Of a DNA stretch of 56,823 nt, positions 32,751 to 44,010 are shown in pieces. The stretch's first letter is position 1, and each line of letters opens with the position of its first letter. The DNA comes from a delta proteobacterium MLS_D (lineage in GTDB: Bacteria > Desulfobacterota > Syntrophia > Syntrophales > UBA2210): positions 1 to 56,823 of the forward strand of contig LQBH01000003.1 of NCBI GenBank assembly GCA_002030015.1, written 5' to 3'. The position numbers and the translations under genes were made by a program. Under the pieces are notes generated by a model that ran no database searches, was not told where the DNA came from, and worked only from the letters and a program-made list of their open reading frames with translations.

Positions 32751-35161
32751 CAACGGCAAAATTCTCACTCCGGGGGACATTTGCTACGGATGCAGCCGTT
32801 TTTCTGCTCTCGGTCGTCGTCATCGCCTCGCAGGTCGTACTCATGCAGGCGCTGTCCCAAGTGCAGGGATACCATTTCGCCTGCATCGTTATCTCTCTCG
32901 CCCTTCTCGGTTTCGGCGGCAGCGGTACCGTGATAGCGCTCACGAAAGACGGGTTGCGCAGTCGCGTCAGCCGGCTCGTGCCACTCTGCATGTTGCTCGC
33001 GGCAACGGGATGCCTGGTCACGCTGCCCGCCGCCCTTTACGCGGCCGCCCGCGCCGACCTGCAGATTCTTGTTTTTGAATACCGTGCCTGGATTCCCCTG
33101 CTCGCGGCGGCTCTGTTCGTCTTCATTCCGTTCTTCTTTGAAGCATTCGCACTCGGTCTTGTCTTCGTGAGGGATGCCTCCATCATCGGCCGTCGTTACG
33201 CCGCCAACCTGCTCGGCTCCGCAGGTGGCGGAGGTCTCGGCCTGGTGCTCCTGCTGTGGCGGGGTCCCGAAAAAATTATTCCACTTTTTTCTTCCATCCT
33301 TGCGGCCGCCGTCCTTGTTCTTATCTTTTCCAGCGAAGACAAAACCGGCAGGTTCAAGTGGTGTGCCGTTTCACTGATTCTTTTGTTCGCGGGAGTGGCC
33401 GTTCATGTCGCCGCTCCTCCCCTTCCCCTGTCTCCCTATAAAGATCTGAGCGCAGCCCTGCGGCTGCCGGAATCCCGGGTCGTAACAGACCATCCCCACC
33501 CCATGGGAAGAGTCCAGGTGGTGCATGCCCCTTCGCTTCGATACGGACCCGGTCTCAGCCTTTTCTACGACGGCGAAATACCGGTGGCGCCACGGTTGTA
33601 CCTGAACGGCGATGAATACGGAACCTGTCTTCCGCCCGCGGAAAAGCGTCCCCCTATTCTTGATTACAGCGTAACCGCCCTTCCACTTCTGATCGGCGAA
33701 TTCAAACGGGCGCTGGTTCTCAACGCGGGCGCCGGGGCATCCCTGGGACACCTGTTGTCACATGATATTCCACATGTGAAAGGCGTGGAGCCGCACCCCG
33801 ACGTCGTGGATCAGCTCACGATGCGGTACGGCACGTCGCTTTCCGACGGCAGGCTCAGCCTGGCCGCGACAGACAGCCGGTTTTACGTGCAACGCGGGGA
33901 CAGCACGTATGACCTCATCCTGCTTCCCCTGCAGGGGACTTTCGGGGGAGACGCGGGGTTACAGGCGCTTCAAGAAAATTATCTGCTGACGCGGGAATCG
34001 TTCAGGACACTCTGGAAATCGCTTGACGAAGGCGGGATACTGTCGTTCAGCGTCTACATCGACCGTCCACCCCGTCGTGGACTTAAACTGCTGGCGTTGC
34101 TCGTGGAAACAATGAGAGGGGCGGGCATCGAATTCCCATCCCGCCACGTGGCCGCGCTCAGGAACTGGGACATGATGACGCTGGTCGCATCACCAAGTCC
34201 CCTGGGCGAGTCGGCTCGCCTGGCGCTGGCCCGGGCCGCCCGAAGAGGCGGGTTCGACCGTGCCTGGATTCCCGGTATAGGTCCGGCTGAAACGGACCGT
34301 CACCACGTCACGGAAGATGACTTTCTTCGAACCGGTATGCGTCTTATCCTTGAAGGAAGGGGGGAATCGTTCATCGAGTCCTATCCCTTCAGCATCAGGC
34401 CGCCATCGGACGACCGTCCCTATTTTCACCAGTTTCTGCGCTGGAACCACGTAACCGACGCAAAGCGGATGATGGGCGCGGGTACCGTTTCTTTCGTGGA
34501 ACTGGGATCACTGCTCATGGGGATAACGGCCCTGTTGCTTGCTTCCGCGGCGTTTATTCTTATCCTGTTGCCTCTTTTCAGGATGAAACGGGCATCCGGG
34601 CGGCAGGGCGCGATGGTTTTCGTTCTGTTCGCCGCCTTCGGAACCGGATTCATGTTTCTTGAAATCATGTTTATACAACGCCTCACGCTGTACTGGGGAC
34701 ATCCCATCTACAGCGCCGCAGGGGTCATTTCCGCACTTCTGTGCGGGATGGGAATCGGCAGTCTGACGGCACAGCGTATGCGCGACACGCCTTTCATGCT
34801 TCCCGCCGTTCTTGCCGCGGTCTGCGCCGTTGTTACCGCGTCCCTGACGTTCTTCCCCGTCCTGTTCGACGCGACGCTGGCATTTCCGGGCCTGTCGAAG
34901 TCCTTCATCGGCCTCGTCGCACTCGCCCTGCCCGCTTTTTTCCTGGGGATGCCCTTTCCTCTGGCAATGCGGCGGGTGGACCGTGATTTTCCCGCACTTA
35001 CCCCCTGGGCCTGGGGAATAAACGGATTTTTCTCCGTCCTCGCGGCGCCTCTTGCCGCCATGCTCGCCATGCATGTCGGTTTTACAATGGTGGGATGGTG
35101 CGCCGCGTTCACGTACCTCGCAGCGCTGGTCGCTTCCCTGATCTTCCGAAACACCACCTGA
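32747..35161 (+). CDS. polytopic membrane protein with spermidine-synthase-like domain
   Basis: 804 residues. About six helices (residues 10-235) lead to a soluble Rossmann domain (about 280-560), then six or seven helices to the end. The soluble part has the SAM-type glycine motif LVLNAGAGASLGHLL and the following acidic VKGVEPHPD, as in SpeE. The strand that carries the catalytic Asp of spermidine synthases reads DLILLPLQGTFGG, lacking it, so polyamine synthesis is unlikely. The RPPSDDRPYFHQFL motif marks a large uncharacterised family of membrane SpeE-like proteins. Translationally coupled to pcm (ATGA overlap), another SAM-domain protein. Confidence 0.8.
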   Translation: MTTAKFSLRGTFATDAAVFLLSVVVIASQVVLMQALSQVQGYHFACIVISLALLGFGGSGTVIALTKDGLRSRVSRLVPLCMLLAATGCLVTLPAALYAAARADLQILVFEYRAWIPLLAAALFVFIPFFFEAFALGLVFVRDASIIGRRYAANLLGSAGGGGLGLVLLLWRGPEKIIPLFSSILAAAVLVLIFSSEDKTGRFKWCAVSLILLFAGVAVHVAAPPLPLSPYKDLSAALRLPESRVVTDHPHPMGRVQVVHAPSLRYGPGLSLFYDGEIPVAPRLYLNGDEYGTCLPPAEKRPPILDYSVTALPLLIGEFKRALVLNAGAGASLGHLLSHDIPHVKGVEPHPDVVDQLTMRYGTSLSDGRLSLAATDSRFYVQRGDSTYDLILLPLQGTFGGDAGLQALQENYLLTRESFRTLWKSLDEGGILSFSVYIDRPPRRGLKLLALLVETMRGAGIEFPSRHVAALRNWDMMTLVASPSPLGESARLALARAARRGGFDRAWIPGIGPAETDRHHVTEDDFLRTGMRLILEGRGESFIESYPFSIRPPSDDRPYFHQFLRWNHVTDAKRMMGAGTVSFVELGSLLMGITALLLASAAFILILLPLFRMKRASGRQGAMVFVLFAAFGTGFMFLEIMFIQRLTLYWGHPIYSAAGVISALLCGMGIGSLTAQRMRDTPFMLPAVLAAVCAVVTASLTFFPVLFDATLAFPGLSKSFIGLVALALPAFFLGMPFPLAMRRVDRDFPALTPWAWGINGFFSVLAAPLAAMLAMHVGFTMVGWCAAFTYLAALVASLIFRNTT

Positions 35162-35228
35162 AAAAACCTTTTACGTAATGCCCCATCCTGGAAAAAGGGG
35201 CCGGCGGCATCATAAAAACCGCCACGAA

Positions 35229-35253
35229 AGAACCGGGCGTCGCCCGGCGCCTT
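35229..35253 (-). terminator. short hairpin after the Usp gene
   Basis: CCGGGC / GCCCGG with a three-base loop, followed on the minus strand by TTCTTTC and on the plus strand by CGCCTTTC. It may end both convergent genes weakly. Confidence 0.4.
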
Positions 35254-35745
35254 TCATGTCGCGCTTCTTTCGCCTTTCGGAAGGGGAATAATACAGACGG
35301 GAACAGGTGACTTTCGAAGGACCTTCTCGGCCACGCTACCCAGGAAAGCGCGACTCAGGCCCCTGCCGTGGGTGCCCATTACAATCATGTCGCATCCTGT
35401 CGATTCGGCCCGCTTGAGAATTTCGTCCGCGGGATACCCCTTGCTGACTTCAACCGACGTCACGCGATCGGCCAGTTCGGGCTCGTCTTCAAGTTCACTG
35501 TCAAAAAAATTCTCAAGGCGCCGCTTTATTTCATTCTTCGCGCTGGATACGTTCTCTTCGATGTAAACATCGTCGACGTATCCTCCGAAAAAGGCAAGCG
35601 CGTGGGGGGGTACCTCTTCGACAACGTGCAGCAGATGAATATCCGCCCGGTTCTGTTTCGAGAGATACAGGGCGTAACGAAGGGCATGGGCTGAATTGCG
35701 CGACAGGTCAGTGGCATATAATATTTTTTTAACGGCCGGCATCAT
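35254..35745 (-). CDS. universal stress protein (UspA family)
   Basis: 163 residues. It starts KKILYATDLSRNSAHALRYAL, the canonical UspA beginning, and ends with the nucleotide-binding motif MGTHGRGLSRAFLGSVAEKV and SPVPVCIIPLP. The G-x2-G-x9-G(S) pattern indicates an ATP-binding type. The long open frame back to 35964 covers the queA promoter region and lacks signals. The ATG pair at 35745/35742 after GGGGGT fits the family N-terminus. Acts in the cytoplasm; targets unknown. Confidence 0.9.
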   Translation of the reverse strand: MMPAVKKILYATDLSRNSAHALRYALYLSKQNRADIHLLHVVEEVPPHALAFFGGYVDDVYIEENVSSAKNEIKRRLENFFDSELEDEPELADRVTSVEVSKGYPADEILKRAESTGCDMIVMGTHGRGLSRAFLGSVAEKVLRKSPVPVCIIPLPKGERSAT

Positions 35746-35931
35746 GGCGTAAACCCCCGATAAATATGGCGCGACCAACCTCGGCCACGGAAATAACTTT
35801 CCCGGACGTTTTTCACGCGCCCCGTTCTCGTTCAGTGAACCAGTGGGAAAAATGTATGTTATCTGCGTGGCACCGTCAAGAAAATTAAGGAAAAGATACT
35901 GAATCACCTGTTCCCTGCCACCTATTATCAG

Positions 35932-35960
35932 TTGACATTCCTTCGGCCATCTGATTATCT
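35932..35960 (+). promoter_or_regulatory. sigma-70 promoter of queA
   Basis: TTGACA, a 17-base spacer and TTATCT. The predicted start (about 35967) is only some 14 bases before the queA ATG at 35981, and no clear ribosome binding site intervenes, so the mRNA may be nearly leaderless. Confidence 0.55.
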
Positions 35961-35980
35961 TCACGAAATTTTTTTACGCT

Positions 35981-38578
<2,598 letters not shown>

Positions 38579-38611
38579 CACACGGCGGTTTTGCCGGGAA
38601 GGACTTTCGTA

Positions 38612-40216
38612 ATGTTTGACAAAAATATCAGGCTGAGAATAGCCATAGCGGCGGTGGTTATCCTGGTGGCGCTTTTCTTTATGATGCCGACCTTGACGGA
38701 CCGCCTTCCCGCCTTCTGGAAAAACCATCTTCCAAGCGACACGATTAACCTGGGACTCGATCTTCAGGGCGGTATGCACCTGATACTTGAGGTACAGGCG
38801 GACAGGGCCGTGGAGAGCTCGCTTGAACGTCTCGGCAACAATCTGAAGGAAGCACTCATGGAAGATCGTGTCCGTTTCCGCGAGGTCGCCGTGGAAGACA
38901 AGAGCTCCCTTGCTATGGAATTTCCCGACAGCGAATCCGCCGACCGGTTCAGGGATCTCCTGAAAAACCGGTATCCCACATTGAAAATCACCTCCTCGCG
39001 GATTACTGAAGGCGTGGAGCAAGTCACCCTTCGCGTCGACGCGGATCAAGTGGAAACCATCAGGAAATTCGCTCTTGAACAAAGTCTCGAAACGATCAGG
39101 AACAGGGTCGACCAGTTCGGCGTCACGGAACCGCACATCATTCCACAGGAACACAACAGAATTCTCATACAGCTTCCCGGTATCGATGATCCTCAGCGGG
39201 CCATCAACCTGATCGGAAAAACCGCGCTCCTCGAATTCAAGCTCGTCGACGACGAGCACAGCGTCGACGACGCGCTTCGAGGCGATGTCCCCCGCGGACG
39301 CGAAATTCTCTACGGCGGCAGGGTCGACCGTCTGACGGGTGAACGAAATCAAGTCCCCTACCTGCTCCACGCCCGGGCCCTGATGACGGGCGAATCCCTC
39401 GAGGACGCCCGGGTTTCCATCGACAACCGCTTCGGGGAACCCTATGTTTCGATCAAATTCGATCCCCAGGGTGCCCGTGATTTCGAGCGGATTACATCCC
39501 AGAACGTGGGGAAACGCCTTGCCATCGTTCTCGACGGCGTGGTGCACTCGGCGCCGGTCATTCAGGAACGAATCGGCGGTGGACAGGCACAGATCACGGG
39601 AACATTTTCCACGGACGAGGCCCGCGACCTGGCCATTGTCCTCAGGGCGGGCGCGCTCCCGGCGCCGGTTACCATTCTCGAGCAGCGCAGAGTCGGACCG
39701 TCCCTGGGACAAGACTCGATCGACAGGGGCGTAATGTCCATAATCGTGGGAACGCTGCTGGTTCTTTCTTTTATAGTCGTCTATTACAATTACTCGGGTA
39801 TCATCGCCGTTATAGCCCTGCTGCTGAATTTCATATTGATCTTCGGCGCACTGGCGGCGTTCAGGGCGACACTCACGCTTCCGGGCATCGCCGGCATCGT
39901 CCTTATCATCGGCATGGCCGTCGACGCCAACGTTCTAATTTTTGAGAGAATACGGGAAGAACTGCGGCTCGACAAGTCGCCGCGGGCCGCCGTCAAGGCG
40001 GGCTACAATAAGGCGCTGTCCACGATCGTCGACGCCAATGTGACCACGCTGATCGCCGCCCTGGTTCTCTTCCAGTTCGGAACGGGCCCCGTCCGTGGAT
40101 TCGCCGTTACTCTCAGCCTGGGCATTATTTGCAGCATGTTCACTGCCATTTTCGTAACGAGGATTATTTTCGATTATTTCATCTGGTATAAACAAGTCAA
40201 GCGGGTCAGCATTTAG
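38612..40216 (+). CDS. secD: protein translocase subunit SecD
   Basis: Uses the proton-motive force to pull preproteins through SecYEG from the periplasmic side. 534 residues. A first helix (8-26) leads to the large periplasmic P1 domain, beginning with the D1 motif LGLDLQGGMHLILEV (47-61), then the domain with FDPQGARDFERIT. Five more helices follow with VGPSLGQDSIDRG, GMAVDANVLIFERIREEL and the final FAVTLSLGIICSMF. Start at 38612 (GGAAGGAC upstream); a TTG 21 bases earlier is less likely. A 503-codon antisense open frame across this gene is a shadow. Confidence 0.96.
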   Translation: MFDKNIRLRIAIAAVVILVALFFMMPTLTDRLPAFWKNHLPSDTINLGLDLQGGMHLILEVQADRAVESSLERLGNNLKEALMEDRVRFREVAVEDKSSLAMEFPDSESADRFRDLLKNRYPTLKITSSRITEGVEQVTLRVDADQVETIRKFALEQSLETIRNRVDQFGVTEPHIIPQEHNRILIQLPGIDDPQRAINLIGKTALLEFKLVDDEHSVDDALRGDVPRGREILYGGRVDRLTGERNQVPYLLHARALMTGESLEDARVSIDNRFGEPYVSIKFDPQGARDFERITSQNVGKRLAIVLDGVVHSAPVIQERIGGGQAQITGTFSTDEARDLAIVLRAGALPAPVTILEQRRVGPSLGQDSIDRGVMSIIVGTLLVLSFIVVYYNYSGIIAVIALLLNFILIFGALAAFRATLTLPGIAGIVLIIGMAVDANVLIFERIREELRLDKSPRAAVKAGYNKALSTIVDANVTTLIAALVLFQFGTGPVRGFAVTLSLGIICSMFTAIFVTRIIFDYFIWYKQVKRVSI

Positions 40217-40227
40217 AGGAGCACGTG

Positions 40228-41157
40228 ATGGAATTTATAAAGCCCGACACCCGGTTCGATTTCCTGCGATTCGCCAGAACGGCTGCCATCATTTCAATTG
40301 TGGTGATCGCGGTGGGCGTTGTTTCACTTCTGTTCCACGGAGGACCGAAACTGGGCATAGATTTCGCCGGAGGTACCCTGATTCAGGTCAAGTTCGACAA
40401 GGAAACCACGGCGGGGGAAATCAGGAAAGCCCTGAACCAAATCGACATGGGAGGCAGCATCATTCAGCGGTTCGGCGCCGCCCAGGACAACGAATATCTT
40501 ATCAGGACGGAACTGTCGGAAGCGGAACTCGAGAATCTTTCAGGACTTGTTGAAAAAGCGCTCGCCGAGCATTACGATCACGACCATTTCGAAATCAGGC
40601 GGGTGGAAATGGTAGGCGCCGCAGTCGGCAAGGATTTGCGACAGAAAGGCATCCTTTCGATCCTGTATGCCATGATCGGCATTCTTGTCTACGTAACCTG
40701 GCGTTTTGAACTTCGATACGCCCTGGGCGCCATTATCGCTCTTATTCATGACATCGTCATCACCGTGGGCATTTTTTCGCTGCTCGACAAAGAGTTTACG
40801 CTGCCCGTCATCGCCGCCCTTCTCGCCATCATCGGGTATTCCCTCAACGACACGATCGTCGTTTTTGACCGTATTCGAGAGAACGTCAGGGCGAGTGGAA
40901 GAAAACCGCTCCGCGACATTATGAACGCGAGTATCAACCAGATCCTCAGCAGAACTCTGCTTACGTCGCTTACAACGCTCCTGGTGGTGGGAGCGCTCTT
41001 CTTCCTTGGCGGCGCCGTCATTCACGATTTCGCCTTCGCCCTCATGGTGGGCGTTATCGTGGGAACGTATTCGTCCATATTCATCGCGACTCCGACGGTA
41101 CTTGCCTGGGAACGAATATGGCCCGCCGCCGCACGAGGGAAAAAGAGGATCAGCTGA
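40228..41157 (+). CDS. secF: protein translocase subunit SecF
   Basis: Partner of SecD in the proton-driven Sec accessory complex. 309 residues with six helices. After helix 1 comes the SecF periplasmic signature GIDFAGGTLIQVKF, later VGAAVGKDLRQKG, then VTWRFELRYALGAI, GYSLNDTIVVFDRIREN and TSLTTLLVVGALF. The ATG at 40228 follows GAGGAG; a GTG one codon earlier is possible. Directly followed, one base later, by the GTG of the next gene. Confidence 0.96.
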   Translation: MEFIKPDTRFDFLRFARTAAIISIVVIAVGVVSLLFHGGPKLGIDFAGGTLIQVKFDKETTAGEIRKALNQIDMGGSIIQRFGAAQDNEYLIRTELSEAELENLSGLVEKALAEHYDHDHFEIRRVEMVGAAVGKDLRQKGILSILYAMIGILVYVTWRFELRYALGAIIALIHDIVITVGIFSLLDKEFTLPVIAALLAIIGYSLNDTIVVFDRIRENVRASGRKPLRDIMNASINQILSRTLLTSLTTLLVVGALFFLGGAVIHDFAFALMVGVIVGTYSSIFIATPTVLAWERIWPAAARGKKRIS

Positions 41158-41158
41158 G

Positions 41159-41659
41159 GTGTCGGCGGCGGCGGCAATATTTATAATAACGCTGTTCCTC
41201 GGTATTTATCTTGTCGCTCTGGGACTTCAGGGAACTGTTGTTATTCTTGTTGCCGCCGTTGTGCTTGACGCCTTTACCGGATTTCAGGTCGTCGAGCCGA
41301 AACACCTGGTTCTGCTTGCAATTCTTTCGGTCATCGTCGAAACAACCGATGCGATAGTGGGCATATCCAACGCGGCACGTCCGCGCCTTTCACGGTATGC
41401 GGTCGTTCTATCTCTCGTCGGCGGCATTATCGGGGCCGCTTTGCTTACGCCCCTGTTTTACGGATTGGGAACGATCACAGGCCTTTTCCTGGGGGGATTC
41501 GCGGGGAAGCTCCTGGTGGAACGGGTCGAGCGCCGGAAGTTGAAGCCCTCCTTCCGGGAAACAGGAAAGGCTTCCTTCATCAGAAACGTGAGCATCTTTA
41601 TTAAAGGAACCGCCGCCGTGGGCATGACGGTCTTCCTGCTGACGCATGTATACTCGTGA
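41159..41659 (+). CDS. DUF456-family membrane protein
   Basis: 166 residues with four or five hydrophobic helices. The pattern of glycine-rich helices (LVGGIIGAALLTPLFYGLGTITGLFLGGFAGKLL as landmarks GGIIGA and GTITGLFLGGFAG) is that of DUF456 proteins, whose function is unknown. The start is a GTG at 41159, one base after the secF stop, with AGAGGA upstream inside secF. The frame reads further upstream through secF but has no start signals there. It sits between secF and lepB and is probably co-transcribed with them. Confidence 0.75.
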   Translation: MSAAAAIFIITLFLGIYLVALGLQGTVVILVAAVVLDAFTGFQVVEPKHLVLLAILSVIVETTDAIVGISNAARPRLSRYAVVLSLVGGIIGAALLTPLFYGLGTITGLFLGGFAGKLLVERVERRKLKPSFRETGKASFIRNVSIFIKGTAAVGMTVFLLTHVYS

Positions 41660-41671
41660 CGGAAGAAAAGA

Positions 41672-42286
41672 ATGGAATATAAAAAAAGAAGCGTTTTCAG
41701 AGAATACCTCCTGACTTTCGCCATTGCCGTCCTGATTGCCCTGTTCGTTCGAACGTTTGTCGTGCAGGCTTTCAAGATACCATCCGGATCGATGCGTGAA
41801 ACCCTCCTGGTCGGCGATCATATTCTTGTCAATAAATTTATTTACGGCGTGAAGCTCCCGGTTGTCAGAAAAACAATTATTCCCGTGGGCGAACCCGAGA
41901 GGGGCGACGTCATCGTATTTATTTATCCGGAGGACCGGAACAAGGATTTTATCAAGCGAGTCATCGCCGTGGCCGGGGACCGCGTGGAAATCAGGAATAA
42001 AAATATTTTCGTCAACGGTGTTATTCACACCGACGGTCATGGCATCTATGAAGACGACATCACCTACCCGCGATCAGTTCAACCGCGTGACAACTTCGGC
42101 CCCGTTGTCGTTCCCGAAAAACATGTATTCACCATGGGAGACAACCGGGATCACAGCTACGACAGCCGATACTGGGGCTTCGTGGACCTGGATGACGTGC
42201 TGGGCAAGGCGTTCCTTATCTACTGGTCATGGGACCGCGACAAACACCGTGTCCGATGGAACAGGATCGGCACCGTTCTGAAATGA
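41672..42286 (+). CDS. lepB: signal peptidase I
   Basis: Cleaves signal peptides of exported proteins at the outer face of the inner membrane. 204 residues. One N-terminal helix (12-28) precedes the catalytic Ser40 in IPSGSM and Lys95 in DFIKRVIAVAGD. The GDNRDHSYDSR motif (box E) starts at about 157. Small, single-span type as in many Gram-negatives other than enterics. Twelve bases after the DUF456 gene, which places the peptidase in the same transcript as SecDF-YajC. Confidence 0.96.
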   Translation: MEYKKRSVFREYLLTFAIAVLIALFVRTFVVQAFKIPSGSMRETLLVGDHILVNKFIYGVKLPVVRKTIIPVGEPERGDVIVFIYPEDRNKDFIKRVIAVAGDRVEIRNKNIFVNGVIHTDGHGIYEDDITYPRSVQPRDNFGPVVVPEKHVFTMGDNRDHSYDSRYWGFVDLDDVLGKAFLIYWSWDRDKHRVRWNRIGTVLK

Positions 42287-42308
42287 GAAGTACCGGACCC
42301 ACATCCGC

Positions 42309-42328
42309 CAGTGATACTGTTTTTTTTA
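42309..42328 (+). terminator. weak terminator-like sequence after lepB
   Basis: CAGT-3-ACTG followed at once by eight T. The stem is only four bases, so it may be a weak terminator for the queA-lepB operon. Confidence 0.35.
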
Positions 42329-42339
42329 ATAACTAACTC

Positions 42340-42368
42340 TTGACAGAAATTCCGGCCGTTGCTATAAA
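42340..42368 (+). promoter_or_regulatory. strong sigma-70 promoter of the pyr operon
   Basis: TTGACA (42340-42345), a 17-base spacer and TATAAA (42363-42368). The -35 is perfect and the -10 is 5/6. Expected start near 42375, about 150 bases before pyrR. Confidence 0.85.
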
Positions 42369-42411
42369 ACGGGGAAAATTGAAGCGTTCTGCAGTAAGGG
42401 GAATTGAAAAA

Positions 42412-42447
42412 ATGGCTCTCATCTTCGACAGCAAAATACAAACTTAA
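42412..42447 (+). CDS. 11-residue leader peptide of the pyr attenuator
   Basis: An ATG with AAGGGG upstream opens an 11-codon frame, MALIFDSKIQT, whose TAA lies three bases before the terminator stem. The arrangement (promoter, short ORF, terminator, biosynthetic genes) is that of a transcription attenuator in which a translating ribosome reaches the terminator. The peptide has no run of one amino acid, so any sensing would be of UTP or PyrR state rather than an aminoacyl-tRNA. Translation is not proven. Confidence 0.5.
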   Translation: MALIFDSKIQT

Positions 42448-42450
42448 CGG

Positions 42451-42484
42451 GCCTTCCCGGTTTTAAACGGGAAGGCTTTTTTTT
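42451..42484 (+). terminator. intrinsic terminator/attenuator before pyrR
   Basis: GCCTTCCCG / CGGGAAGGC (9 base pairs, 8-base loop) is followed directly by eight T. It lies between the leader ORF and pyrR. A further small hairpin CCGGCG / CGCCGG at 42494-42513 stands just before the pyrR ribosome binding site. Confidence 0.9.
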
Positions 42485-42526
42485 GAGCCTTTTCCGGCGG
42501 ACTGTTACGCCGGCGGGAGGAAAATC

Positions 42527-43066
42527 ATGGGTAGGGAAGACGCGAAACGAATCGTCATGGATGCCGAGAGAATTGACCGATCCATCGCGAGAATTGCGTA
42601 CGAGATCCTTGAAGACAATAAGGGCGCCGACGACCTGGTTATCATCGCCGTCAGGTCTGGCGGCATTATGCTGTCCCGAAGGATCAGAAAAAAAATCGCC
42701 GACATCGAAGGCGTTGTGATTCCCATGGGCATTCTCGATATAACCCTCTATCGCGACGATGTGATCATGACCGACAAGAAGCCGAAAATGGGAGAAACGG
42801 ATATACCGTTTTGTCTGAATGACAAGAAAATCATTCTCGTAGATGACGTCATTTTTACGGGACGAACTGTCAGGGCGGCCATGGACGCATTGATAGATTT
42901 CGGAAGACCGCGGGTCATCCGTCTCGCCGTGCTCGTTGACCGAGGCCACAGGGAGATTCCCATCCGGCCCGATTATGTGGGGGAAAAGCTTCCGTCATCT
43001 CTCTGGGAAAACGTCAACGTCATCCTGTCGGAGTCGGGCGGCGACGATGAAGTGGTCATTCTATAG
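42527..43066 (+). CDS. pyrR: pyrimidine operon regulator / uracil phosphoribosyltransferase PyrR
   Basis: 179 residues of the PRTase fold. The PRPP motif is [13 protein letters not shown] (102-114), preceded by [10 protein letters not shown] and followed by [17 protein letters not shown], the family's C-terminal signature. PyrR senses UMP/UTP and PRPP, binds pyr leader RNA in Firmicutes, and can convert uracil to UMP. Here it heads pyrR-pyrB-pyrC behind an attenuator-like leader. I do not see the Bacillus-type PyrR-binding loop in the leader. Strong GGGAGG site. Confidence 0.95.
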   Translation: MGREDAKRIVMDAERIDRSIARIAYEILEDNKGADDLVIIAVRSGGIMLSRRIRKKIADIEGVVIPMGILDITLYRDDVIMTDKKPKMGETDIPFCLNDKKIILVDDVIFTGRTVRAAMDALIDFGRPRVIRLAVLVDRGHREIPIRPDYVGEKLPSSLWENVNVILSESGGDDEVVIL

Positions 43067-43086
43067 AATCGAAACCGGTGACATGC

Positions 43087-44010
43087 ATGGAACTGACGAG
43101 AAAAGACATTCTGGGACTGAGTGATTTCTCCGTGGACGAGATCAACCTCGTCCTCGATACGGCCGAATCTTTCAGAGAAATATCGACGCGGACGATTAAA
43201 AAGGTTCCGACTTTGCGGGGCATAACGGTAATTAATCTCTTCTACGAAGCCAGCACCAGGACCCGCACATCTTTTGAAATCGCCGCGAAACGTCTCAGCG
43301 CCGACGCGATCAATATTTCGACGTCGACAAGCAGTGTCACCAAAGGGGAAACCCTGGCGGACACGGCGAAAACTCTGGAAGCAATGAGCCCCGACATTAT
43401 AGTGATCCGCCACGCCTGCGCAGGCGCCCCGCATATCCTGGCCCGCCTGCTTGGCCAGTCCATCATCAATGCCGGCGACGGTTCACACGAACACCCCACC
43501 CAGGCACTGCTCGACATGCTGACCATACGGCAGAAAAAAGGAACCATTGAAGGTCTCAAGGTCGTGCTCGTGGGCGATATTATGAACAGTCGCGTTGCGC
43601 GCTCAAACATGTACGGCCTGACGCGGATGGGAGCTCGGGTGACCGTCTGCGGTCCGGCAATGCTCATTCCACGGGGCGTCGAGGGCATGGGGGTAACCGT
43701 TGAAACGAACATGCAAAAAGCTCTTCAGGACGCCGATGTAATCATGATGCTGCGGATGCAGTTCGAACGGCAGCAGGGAGCTGTCTTTCCGTCGGTACGG
43801 GAATATGCCCGGCTCTTCTGCCTCACTGTCCCGATGCTCGAGGAAGCAAGGGATGACGCCATCGTAATGCACCCGGGACCCATCAACAGGGGCATCGAAA
43901 TAGCGCCCGAGGTGGCCGACGGATTCCGCTCGGTGATACTCGACCAGGTGACGAACGGCGTTGCCGTTCGCATGGCCCTTCTATATCTTCTCGCAGGAGG
44001 CCGTCAATGA
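43087..44010 (+). CDS. pyrB: aspartate carbamoyltransferase catalytic subunit
   Basis: First committed step of pyrimidine synthesis: carbamoyl phosphate plus aspartate to carbamoyl-aspartate. 307 residues. The phosphate-binding STRTRTS motif (56-62), [11 protein letters not shown] and the C-terminal PGPINRG are all present. No pyrI follows, and length and order match the pyrB-pyrC arrangement of non-enteric bacteria. ATG at 43087 fits the family N-terminus (MELTRKDIL). A GTG three codons upstream is in frame. The ribosome binding site is weak. Four-base overlap (ATGA) with pyrC. Confidence 0.96.
   Translation: MELTRKDILGLSDFSVDEINLVLDTAESFREISTRTIKKVPTLRGITVINLFYEASTRTRTSFEIAAKRLSADAINISTSTSSVTKGETLADTAKTLEAMSPDIIVIRHACAGAPHILARLLGQSIINAGDGSHEHPTQALLDMLTIRQKKGTIEGLKVVLVGDIMNSRVARSNMYGLTRMGARVTVCGPAMLIPRGVEGMGVTVETNMQKALQDADVIMMLRMQFERQQGAVFPSVREYARLFCLTVPMLEEARDDAIVMHPGPINRGIEIAPEVADGFRSVILDQVTNGVAVRMALLYLLAGGRQ

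Noticed and set aside
42375-42526. Bacillus-type PyrR-binding loop in the pyr leader
   Set aside because: I looked for a conserved hairpin loop of that type and found none. The leader is better described as ORF plus terminator.
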